From contig MGQN01000044.1 of the NCBI GenBank assembly GCA_001797845.1, positions 30,053 through 35,826 of the forward strand: DNA of 5,774 bases, written 5' to 3'. Under the pieces are notes generated by a model, which saw nothing but the letters and a program-made list of their open reading frames with translations, was not told the DNA's origin and searched no databases. The DNA comes from Deltaproteobacteria bacterium RBG_16_44_11 (GTDB lineage: Bacteria; Desulfobacterota; Syntrophia; Syntrophales; Smithellaceae). Positions 1-4,226 of this stretch are shown here, piece after piece. A program made the position numbers and the translations under genes. The first letter of the stretch is position 1. The number at the start of each line of letters is the position of its first letter.

Positions 1-605
1 TGCGAATGCCCGACTTTTTTGAGCAGGGCGAAATTCTGCACGTTGCGCGCGCCGATTTGCAAAATATCGGCATAAGATTCCACCAGATCAACATCGGCAG
101 GATTGACCACTTCCGTAATCACCGGTATGCTTGCCCGTACCCGCACCTGATCCAAAATTTTCAGGCCTTCTTCTTCCATCCCCTGGAAGCTGTAAGGCGA
201 AGTGCGCGGTTTGTAAGCGCCGCCGCGAAGAATTTGCGCGCCGCCCTTTTTGGCGATATAGGCGCTTTCCAATAGTTGTTCTTCGCTTTCGATCGAGCAA
301 GGTCCGGCCATGACGATGAATTCCGGGCCGCCGATTTTAATTTTACCCACAGAAACTATTGTATTGCCCTCGTGCGATTCACGGCTGGCCAGTTTGTATG
401 GTTTTAAAATAGGCATAGTTTTTTCCACTCCCGGTAAAGATTCCGCGTATTTAAGAATTGTTTTGTCGCGGTTGTCGCCGACAGCGCCGATGATAGTACG
501 CTCTACGCCGCGCGACGGATGCGCTTTGTATCCGACCGATTCAACCCACCGGATCACATCCTCTATTTGCTTTTCTGTAGCCTGGTTTTTCATTACAATA
601 ATCAT
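1..605 (-). CDS. aroF: 3-deoxy-7-phosphoheptulonate (DAHP) synthase, type I-beta, N-terminal 201 residues (runs off left edge)
   Basis: DAHP synthase condenses phosphoenolpyruvate with erythrose 4-phosphate, the committed cytosolic step of the shikimate pathway. Only the first 201 residues are in the window; the 3' end lies beyond base 1. Residues 1 to about 65 form a ferredoxin-like regulatory domain as in Thermotoga-type enzymes, beginning MIIVMKNQATEKQIEDV. The barrel then starts with MAGPCSIES (residues 99-107), where Cys103 matches the family's metal-binding cysteine. Next come LRGGAYKPRTSPYSFQG (126-142), a substrate-phosphate-binding segment, and QIGARNVQN (183-191). The ATG at 605 is preceded by a strong ribosome binding site, GGGAGGA, about 7 bases away. 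The gene is transcribed from a promoter near 851-879 through an aromatic leader peptide and a terminator hairpin, so expression is probably set by the supply of charged Tyr/Phe/Trp tRNAs. The family call is very secure. The allosteric specificity cannot be read from sequence. Confidence 0.97.
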   Translation of the reverse strand, partial: MIIVMKNQATEKQIEDVIRWVESVGYKAHPSRGVERTIIGAVGDNRDKTILKYAESLPGVEKTMPILKPYKLASRESHEGNTIVSVGKIKIGGPEFIVMAGPCSIESEEQLLESAYIAKKGGAQILRGGAYKPRTSPYSFQGMEEEGLKILDQVRVRASIPVITEVVNPADVDLVESYADILQIGARNVQNFALLKKVGHS

Positions 606-623
606 GATTTCTTCCTCCCGAAA

Positions 624-660
624 TAAAAAAGGCCATGACGTTTTTGCCGCCACAGCCTTT
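624..660 (-). terminator. Attenuator: intrinsic terminator in the aroF leader
   Basis: Read on the minus strand, bases 660-648 pair with 640-628 over 13 positions, including three G-U pairs, around a 7-base loop GCAAAAA. The stem runs into UUUUUUAUUU. It ends only about 10 bases before the aroF ribosome binding site, so it lies between promoter and gene instead of after a gene. That position, together with the aromatic leader ORF upstream, marks it as a conditional terminator. Its 5' arm contains GGCGGC (651-646), which can alternatively pair with GCCGCC (684-679) of the preceding hairpin. Confidence 0.85.
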
Positions 661-671
661 AAAAACACGAA

Positions 672-706
672 AGCCATGGGCGGCTCTTTTTGATCCACCC
701 ATGGCT
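672..706 (-). promoter_or_regulatory. Upstream leader hairpin of the aroF attenuator
   Basis: On the minus strand AGCCATGGGTGG (706-695) pairs with CCGCCCATGGCT (683-672): 12 base pairs with one G-U, and an 11-base loop. It is followed by UUUCGUGUUUUU, a poor U tract. Its 3' arm contains GCCGCC, which is complementary to GGCGGC in the terminator's 5' arm, so this hairpin and the terminator compete with an alternative structure. By analogy with trp attenuators it would be the 1:2 (protector) stem and the alternative pairing the 2:3 antiterminator. The pairings are seen in the sequence; the roles are inferred. Confidence 0.7.
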
Positions 707-725
707 GTTTTTGGTTTATGTTACC

Positions 726-821
726 TTAACAAGTCCTCCTCAGCGACGGGCAGACCAATGCAAAATAGGTATAAAACCAGTAACCATAAATATTGCTGTT
801 TGCGTTTAGTTTTCTGTCCAT
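726..821 (-). CDS. Aromatic amino-acid leader peptide (31 residues) controlling aroF
   Basis: This short ORF starts at ATG 821-819 after AGGGG, 7 bases upstream, and ends at TAA 728-726. It lies between the promoter and the two leader hairpins. Residues 12-20 read YGYWFYTYF: four Tyr, two Phe and one Trp among nine codons. Such clustering is the mark of a leader peptide whose translation senses charged tRNAs, and the downstream gene makes the precursor of exactly these three amino acids. Stalling at these codons when aromatic tRNAs are uncharged should change leader RNA folding and prevent formation of the terminator at 624-660. The peptide itself probably has no function after synthesis. The last codons contain GAGGAGG (bases 740-734), a strong Shine-Dalgarno-like run that might slow the ribosome near the stop. 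It is too short for routine gene callers. Confidence is high from context, although translation has not been shown. Confidence 0.88.
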   Translation of the reverse strand: MDRKLNANSNIYGYWFYTYFALVCPSLRRTC

Positions 822-850
822 CGTGAAACCCCTATCCTTTACTTGAAGTT

Positions 851-879
851 CATATAAACAAACTAAAAATGTTTGTCAA
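851..879 (-). promoter_or_regulatory. Sigma-70-type promoter of the aroF leader transcript
   Basis: Minus-strand TTGACA (879-874) is a perfect -35 box, followed after exactly 17 bases by TATATG (856-851). Transcription should start near 844, about 23 bases before the leader peptide ATG, giving a leader of roughly 240 bases before aroF. An inverted repeat, ACAAAC (858-863) and GTTTGT (871-876), sits between and partly on the two boxes and could be an operator. The stretch from about 880 to 977 shows no other gene or clear terminator. Confidence 0.85.
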
Positions 880-977
880 GGGGAAATTTTAAAAAAGTTA
901 ATTTAATCTGCATTTAAAGAATCAGAAAAAAGTTTAGAACAAATTAATTAGTTTAAGACTTTGAAACATTTTGTTTT

Positions 978-1217
978 TCACTTTTCCGCGTCTTCGTTTG
1001 CTTCTCTTGTCGCTTTCTCCGTGGCTTGTACAGCTTTATTCACTTTATCAGCGGCTTCTTTAGCTTTGTCTAACTCCGGCAGGGATTGCTCCGCGCCACC
1101 CGTTACAACCGTGGTCATCGGTTCGGAGAAATATTTTATCCAGAAAAATACGGCGGCGATGATGATAATCATGATAACCAAAAAAGCTAACTTCGAGATA
1201 CCTTTTGTCTTTTTCAT
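978..1217 (-). CDS. Small single-pass membrane protein of unknown function, 79 residues
   Basis: I do not recognise a named family. Residues 2-9 carry four lysines and residues 10-30 form one hydrophobic membrane segment (LAFLVIMIIIIAAVFFWIKY). Because of the positive N-terminus the tail, residues 31-79, is probably outside the cytoplasm. From about residue 42 the tail is rich in Ala, Lys and Glu with regular charge spacing (DKAKEAADKVNKAVQATEKA), suggesting a single alpha helix or short coiled coil. There is no lipobox cysteine, and the segment reads as an uncleaved anchor. The ATG at 1217 has AGGAG 7 bases upstream, which supports a real gene. The neighbour upstream on the same strand is the Trp-rich exported protein, separated by a strong hairpin, so it may be transcribed separately. 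A role in envelope structure or as a partner-binding anchor is possible but unsupported. Confidence 0.75.
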   Translation of the reverse strand: MKKTKGISKLAFLVIMIIIIAAVFFWIKYFSEPMTTVVTGGAEQSLPELDKAKEAADKVNKAVQATEKATREANEDAEK

Positions 1218-1253
1218 TTATTAACTCCTGTGGTTAGCTAAAACAGAAAGATT

Positions 1254-1290
1254 CCAGTGGCTGTCCCCCCAACGGGGGTACAGCCACTGG
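1254..1290 (-). terminator. Strong hairpin, possible terminator of the exported-protein gene
   Basis: CCAGTGGCTGT (1254-1264) and ACAGCCACTGG (1280-1290) are perfect 11-bp inverted repeats. Inside them CCCCC (1266-1270) pairs with GGGGG (1274-1278) around a 3-base loop, with a single C/T mismatch between the two stem parts: 16 bp in all. On the minus strand it is followed by AATCTTTCTGTTTT, only moderately U-rich. It lies about 60 bases after the stop codon at 1353 and about 30 bases before the start of the membrane protein. A terminator, a repetitive extragenic palindrome or an mRNA-stabilising hairpin are all possible. Confidence 0.5.
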
Positions 1291-1352
1291 TAATTGCCGA
1301 GATTTGTCTAACAATTGTTACTACTTAAATATGCCTGCTTTTTGAGGTGCTT

Positions 1353-1913
1353 TTAACGGCCTCTTTTATCATGTTTACCCGGGCCTCTAGACTCGCGCGG
1401 CGGTTGAGCTGGTTTGGGTTGGGGCTTAGCGCTTCGATACTGTTTTCGCGGCGGTAGTCCCTGGACATTCCAGGATTTATTTCTTTCCCAATGTCTGTTG
1501 TTTTGCCATCTTTCCCAATTAGGTCGAAGTTGATGGTGAGGTATTCTTTCGTGGTTCCACGAATGCCCTCTCCAACGATGATCCCTGTAATCATTTCTCC
1601 AGCCTGGGGGTACCGTTCTATAAAAAGGTGGAGCAAGGCGATTATGGACCCAACCGCGATCATGGTATCTGGAACGGTACCAGCGTCCGTTCCATGGACG
1701 CCACCACCAACCGCCGTAGAAATATATTTCCTCCTGGACGTCAGGCACAGCATAAACATATGTTTCCGGTATTACCACTACCTGCGGCGGCGCGGGGAAG
1801 ATAATCGGCGGGGGTAGGGGAATGTTAACTCTTACGCTCACCTGTGCCATGACCGTCATCGGAACGGTCATGAAAAGTGCCAAAAGTATTGTTCCATAAA
1901 GCAGCTTTTTCAT
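1353..1913 (-). CDS. Trp-rich exported protein of unknown function, 186 residues
   Basis: The N-terminus is a clear Sec signal peptide: KK, a hydrophobic core from residue 4 to 22, and likely cleavage after VMA at residue 23. The mature part opens with a Pro-rich stretch (31-43). Its centre is crowded with Trp, Arg, Tyr and His: YFYGGWWWRPWNGRWYRSRY (63-83 region), followed by spaced W and R/H residues to about 148; I count 13 Trp. The last 30 residues are basic and rich in Pro, Lys and Arg. I know similar exported proteins from Deltaproteobacteria annotated only as hypothetical, and no function is established. There is no lipobox. The start at ATG 1913 is fixed by the signal peptide and a perfect AAGGAGG 7 bases upstream. 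It lies 54 bases after the VOC-protein gene and may be co-transcribed with it. Periplasmic or outer-surface location is inferred. Confidence 0.85.
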   Translation of the reverse strand: MKKLLYGTILLALFMTVPMTVMAQVSVRVNIPLPPPIIFPAPPQVVVIPETYVYAVPDVQEEIYFYGGWWWRPWNGRWYRSRYHDRGWVHNRLAPPFYRTVPPGWRNDYRDHRWRGHSWNHERIPHHQLRPNWERWQNNRHWERNKSWNVQGLPPRKQYRSAKPQPKPAQPPRESRGPGKHDKRGR

Positions 1914-1967
1914 CTTATTGCCTCCTTTTTTAGTTATACTTTTTAATTGGTATTGGCGGAAATTAAT

Positions 1968-2339
1968 TTATCTTTTTTGCGGGATAATTTCCAGCCAATA
2001 ATCATCCGGATCATTTATAAAGTAAATGCCCATGGCTTTGTTTTCAAAACAGATACAGCCCATTTTTTCATGCAGGGCGTGGGCGGCCGCGAAATCGTCC
2101 ACTTTGAAGGCCAGATGAAATTCATTATCGCCCAGATTGTAAGGTTCTTTTCTTTCCTTGAGCCAGGTCAGCTCCAGTTGGTGCGGCATCTTGCCGTCGG
2201 AAAGAAAAACAATGATGAAACTTTTATCCGAAGCCTCATAGCGTCTCGCTTCTGTCAGCTGCAGGGCTTCCTTGTAAAAGGTTAAACTTTTTTCTAAATT
2301 TAAAACATTGATATTGTTATGAGCGAAGGTAAACTGCAT
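1968..2339 (-). CDS. Glyoxalase-I-like VOC superfamily metalloprotein, 123 residues
   Basis: The protein is a single vicinal-oxygen-chelate unit with two beta-alpha-beta-beta-beta modules, close in length to bacterial lactoylglutathione lyase (E. coli GloA, 135). All four positions expected for glyoxalase I metal ligands are occupied: His7 (FAHNNINV), Glu56 (QLELTW), His75 (EFHLAFKVDD) and Glu117 (YWLEIIP). The FYKEALQL segment (21-28) and the FINDPDDYWLEI ending also fit. If it is glyoxalase I, it would convert the methylglyoxal-glutathione hemithioacetal to lactoylglutathione in the cytosol. However, the position of the glutathione-contacting Arg of GloA seems to be Asn11 here, so the thiol or substrate may differ and I give no symbol. 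No strong ribosome binding site precedes ATG 2339 (GGGGAAG lies farther upstream than usual). The 25-base gap from the upstream gene suggests co-transcription. Confidence 0.88.
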   Translation of the reverse strand: MQFTFAHNNINVLNLEKSLTFYKEALQLTEARRYEASDKSFIIVFLSDGKMPHQLELTWLKERKEPYNLGDNEFHLAFKVDDFAAAHALHEKMGCICFENKAMGIYFINDPDDYWLEIIPQKR

Positions 2340-2364
2340 AAAGTAATTTCTTCCCCGAAAAAAT

Positions 2365-2595
2365 TTACTTTAATCTTCTGACTTCCACCGTTTCTGATAT
2401 ATTTTGAACTTCTAAGTAGTATTTGCCTTCTTTTTGGGTAATTTGCGCTTCCGGATTAAACGCATAATGATGCAAAAATTTAGTATCACATTGTCGCCAT
2501 TTCTGACCATCAGTGAACTCAAAGGTAGTGTAGCTTTTAAACCCCATGAATTTTCCTTTTATCGTTCCTTTGGTTATAATATTCACTACATCCAT
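2365..2595 (-). CDS. Small beta-rich conserved hypothetical protein, 76 residues
   Basis: I do not have a named function. The sequence alternates short hydrophobic strands with turns (TTFEFTDGQKWRQCDTKF, then YAFNPEAQI, then KYYLEVQNISETVEVRRL), which suggests a compact SH3- or OB-like beta barrel. Scattered bacterial hypothetical proteins share the pattern of a ligand-like G-Q-x-W-x-Q segment followed by a Tyr/His-rich strand and a C-terminal VxVRR, as here at residues 30-34 and 70-74. There is no signal peptide or membrane segment, so it is probably cytoplasmic. The start at ATG 2595 is well fixed by GGAGGTGATC, 10 bases complementary to the 16S rRNA tail, ending 1 base before the ATG with the GGAGG core 6 bases away. 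It has its own likely promoter and leads the VOC gene by 25 bases. Confidence 0.8.
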   Translation of the reverse strand: MDVVNIITKGTIKGKFMGFKSYTTFEFTDGQKWRQCDTKFLHHYAFNPEAQITQKEGKYYLEVQNISETVEVRRLK

Positions 2596-2596
2596 A

Positions 2597-2606
2597 GATC
2601 ACCTCC
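2597..2606 (-). promoter_or_regulatory. Extended ribosome binding site of the 76-residue protein gene
   Basis: GGAGGTGATC (2606-2597) is complementary over 10 consecutive bases to the conserved 3' end of bacterial 16S rRNA. The GGAGG core is 6 bases from ATG 2595. This decides the start and predicts strong initiation, although very long pairing can also slow ribosome release. Confidence 0.85.
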
Positions 2607-2611
2607 ATGCG

Positions 2612-2661
2612 CTTAGCAATAAAGAACGCGCGGTAAGTTGCTAAGGTTCCAACTTTGTTGG
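2612..2661 (-). promoter_or_regulatory. Structured 5' UTR with two hairpins before the 76-residue protein gene
   Basis: On the minus strand CTTAGCAA (2645-2638) and TTGCTAAG (2619-2612) are perfect 8-bp inverted repeats with an 18-base loop, ending only 5 bases before the extended ribosome binding site. Just upstream, CCAAC (2649-2653) and GTTGG (2657-2661) form a second 5-bp stem with a 3-base loop. The pairing is seen in the sequence. A regulatory role (translation control or transcript stability) is inference; it matches no riboswitch I know. Confidence 0.45.
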
Positions 2662-2685
2662 CTTATACTGTATCGCTATCGGTGA

Positions 2686-2714
2686 ATAATGTCATGCATA
2701 ATTATTTATGACAA
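2686..2714 (-). promoter_or_regulatory. Candidate sigma-70 promoter for the 76-residue protein gene
   Basis: TTGTCA (2714-2709, 5 of 6 to consensus) and CATTAT (2691-2686, 4 of 6) are spaced by 17 bases, with an expected start near 2679. An inverted repeat, TGTCAT (2690-2695) and ATGACA (2708-2713), overlaps both boxes at a centre-to-centre distance of 18 bases and could be a repressor operator. Confidence 0.5.
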
Positions 2715-2737
2715 ATAGGGCGCTGACTTTGTTTGTT

Positions 2738-3658
2738 CTAGGGTTTGATCATCACTTTGATGGCCCCTGCGTCCTGAAGCTGCGCCTTGAATGCTTCCGC
2801 GGCTTCATCCAGAGAGAAGATATTGGTTACCATGTTTTTGGTCTTGACCTTTCCGCTCTTGAGAAGTTCTATTGCTGAAGGGAAGTTGCCGCCTAAACAG
2901 CCGATAAGCGTTAGATTCTTGCTGAGGACGGAGATAGGATCCCATTTAAGCGGTTCTTCGTAAACGCCGACGAGCATGATTTTCCCACCACCTCGCGCTA
3001 TGGCCACGGATTGGTCGAACGTCACCTGTGTGCCCGCACATTCCACAACGGTATTTACACCCAGATTAGCTGTAGCCTCCATAATCGCCTTGACAGCGTC
3101 AGCTTTAGCCGCGTCGACCACCAAATCCGCGCCGCAAATTTTCGCTGTTTCGAGACGAGCAGGTCTGCGCCCACTGGCGAGAATTTTTGCCACGCCCATG
3201 GCTTTGAGCACCTGGATGGCGTAAAGGCCTATTACCCCTAAACCAATGACAGCTACGATTTCATTTTCTTTCGGCTGAGCGCGATTGACGGAAAAATAAG
3301 AAATGGAAAGGGGTTCCACCGATGCCCCGTCTTCATAAGTGAGTTCATCAGGCAGGGCGAAAACACTGCGCCCCAGAACGGCAAAGGGAACATGAACGTA
3401 TTGTGCCATAGCTCCGGGAAACTGATAGCCGAGAAGCGCCATGTTGGAACAACGATGCATCTTACCCTCTCGACACCAGAAGCATTTGCCGCAGGGGCGA
3501 AAGCCCGCCGCCGTAACACGCATGCCAGGCTTAATGCCTTGCACCTGAGCGCCTATTTCCACTACATCGCCGCTGAATTCATGTCCGAAGATGGTGCCCT
3601 GCACGTCATTGCGCTTATAAACATGCAAATCAGAGCCGCACACACCGCACAGTTTCAC
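2738..3658 (-). CDS. Zinc-dependent medium-chain dehydrogenase/reductase, apparently 5'-truncated
   Basis: The 306 residues from GTG 3658 cover most of a zinc alcohol dehydrogenase of the sorbitol/threonine/butanediol dehydrogenase group, usually about 340-350 residues. CGVCGSDLH (4-12) gives catalytic-zinc Cys7, GHE (25-27) gives His26, and Glu115 sits in the expected later position. Cys56, Cys59, Cys62 and Cys70 form the structural zinc lobe. GLGVIG (139-144) is the Rossmann nucleotide loop. The segment after the second strand is SGRRPARLE, with no Asp/Glu, suggesting NADP(H) preference; the substrate is unknown. About 30 N-terminal residues are missing. Family-like residues NGIIIKVK continue in frame upstream of the GTG, but TGA at 3691-3689 closes the frame, and no ATG or ribosome binding site is present. 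The gene is therefore either a recent 5' deletion (pseudogene) or starts at an unusual codon such as ATT. The rest of the frame is intact. Confidence 0.85.
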   Translation of the reverse strand: MKLCGVCGSDLHVYKRNDVQGTIFGHEFSGDVVEIGAQVQGIKPGMRVTAAGFRPCGKCFWCREGKMHRCSNMALLGYQFPGAMAQYVHVPFAVLGRSVFALPDELTYEDGASVEPLSISYFSVNRAQPKENEIVAVIGLGVIGLYAIQVLKAMGVAKILASGRRPARLETAKICGADLVVDAAKADAVKAIMEATANLGVNTVVECAGTQVTFDQSVAIARGGGKIMLVGVYEEPLKWDPISVLSKNLTLIGCLGGNFPSAIELLKSGKVKTKNMVTNIFSLDEAAEAFKAQLQDAGAIKVMIKP

Positions 3659-3807
3659 TTTGATAATAATTCCATTAATTGATAATGTTCAAAACTATTT
3701 CAAAGATTAAGCCCGCTGTCAATATGGGTATAAAAAATAGTGCGTTGACCCTATTTAATCTAGTTACCTCACAGTCAAGTAAAATGGCTCATCTAAAAAT
3801 ATGCGAG

Positions 3808-3835
3808 TTGAATTATTTAAACAGATCATGATAAT
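3808..3835 (+). promoter_or_regulatory. Candidate sigma-70 promoter of ywbE
   Basis: TTGAAT (3808-3813, 4 of 6) and GATAAT (3830-3835, 5 of 6) are separated by 16 bases, predicting a start near 3842 and a leader of about 24 bases before the ywbE ATG. It lies in the AT-rich divergent gap. The AT-rich stretch from about 3690 to 3807 contains no gene I can support. Confidence 0.45.
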
Positions 3836-3865
3836 GTTGTGCAAATTATTGCGAGGGCTCGTTTA

Positions 3866-4057
3866 ATGAGTGGAACTAACCGCGCCGATATCAAAGTGGG
3901 TGCGCGCGTAAAAGTTGTGCAGAAGCAGGATCAGTGTACAGGCAATCTGACCGAAGGCATTGTGCGGAATATTCTTACAAAATCAGGTACTCATCCGCAT
4001 GGAATCAAGGTGCGTCTGGAAGGCGGGATTGTCGGCAGGGTCAAAGAAATTATCTGA
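3866..4057 (+). CDS. ywbE: YwbE family protein (DUF2196), 63 residues
   Basis: The protein matches the small YwbE family (about 65 residues) over its full length: NRADIKVGARVKVVQKQDQ, then TGNLTEGIVRNILT, then the family's most conserved block HPHGIKVRLEGGIVGRVKEI at the C-terminus. The fold is probably a small beta barrel of SH3/KOW type. The function is unknown, and a nucleic-acid-binding role is only inferred from the fold and basic charge. There is no signal peptide. An in-frame GTG exists at 3839, but family alignment favours ATG 3866. That ATG has GAGGG (3853-3857) 8 bases upstream, and this ribosome binding site would lie inside the longer ORF. A likely promoter is at 3808-3835. The TGA stop overlaps the first base of the palindromic element at 4057-4179, so the transcript's 3' end folds into that element. 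Confidence 0.93.
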   Translation: MSGTNRADIKVGARVKVVQKQDQCTGNLTEGIVRNILTKSGTHPHGIKVRLEGGIVGRVKEII

Positions 4058-4179
4058 TACCAATTCGATTTCTTTGGCTAACTTTGTTGGCTGCGTCGTC
4101 GGCTTCCTCAACGTATTATTAATACGTCTGCGGAGCCTTCTCCTTGCTGCCGCGTTATCCTTTGAAATCGAAATGGTAT
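4057..4179. repeat. 123-bp palindromic element with 16-bp terminal inverted repeats (MITE/REP-like)
   Basis: The ends ATACCAATTCGATTTC (4057-4072) and GAAATCGAAATGGTAT (4164-4179) are inverted repeats matching at 15 of 16 positions. The exact centre holds a second perfect palindrome, ACGTATTA (4111-4118) and TAATACGT (4120-4127), around T4119. Between centre and ends the halves also correspond imperfectly: GGCTTCC (4101-4107) against GGAGCC (4132-4137), and GGCTAAC on the left against GTTATCC on the right. The whole element can fold into one long imperfect hairpin. It has no coding capacity. The termini can be read as CCAATTCG... flanked by TA on both sides, as expected for a Tc1/mariner-IS630-type miniature element, but no transposase is in the window to confirm this. 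It may also act as the ywbE terminator or as a barrier between ywbE and the next gene. Confidence 0.8.
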
Positions 4180-4226
4180 AGGACACGACACATAGGTTGC
4201 TATGCTCAAATGCAAACAGAGGTTTT

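Noticed and set aside
6..313. Plus-strand ORFs at the left edge
   Set aside because: They lie antisense to the DAHP synthase reading frame, which has unambiguous family motifs.
1325..1759. 144-residue minus-strand ORF overlapping the Trp-rich exported protein gene
   Set aside because: It is a shifted-frame shadow. The other frame has a signal peptide, a perfect ribosome binding site and a family-like composition.
1491..1817. 108-residue plus-strand ORF opposite the exported protein gene
   Set aside because: Antisense shadow with no ribosome binding site and no recognisable motif.
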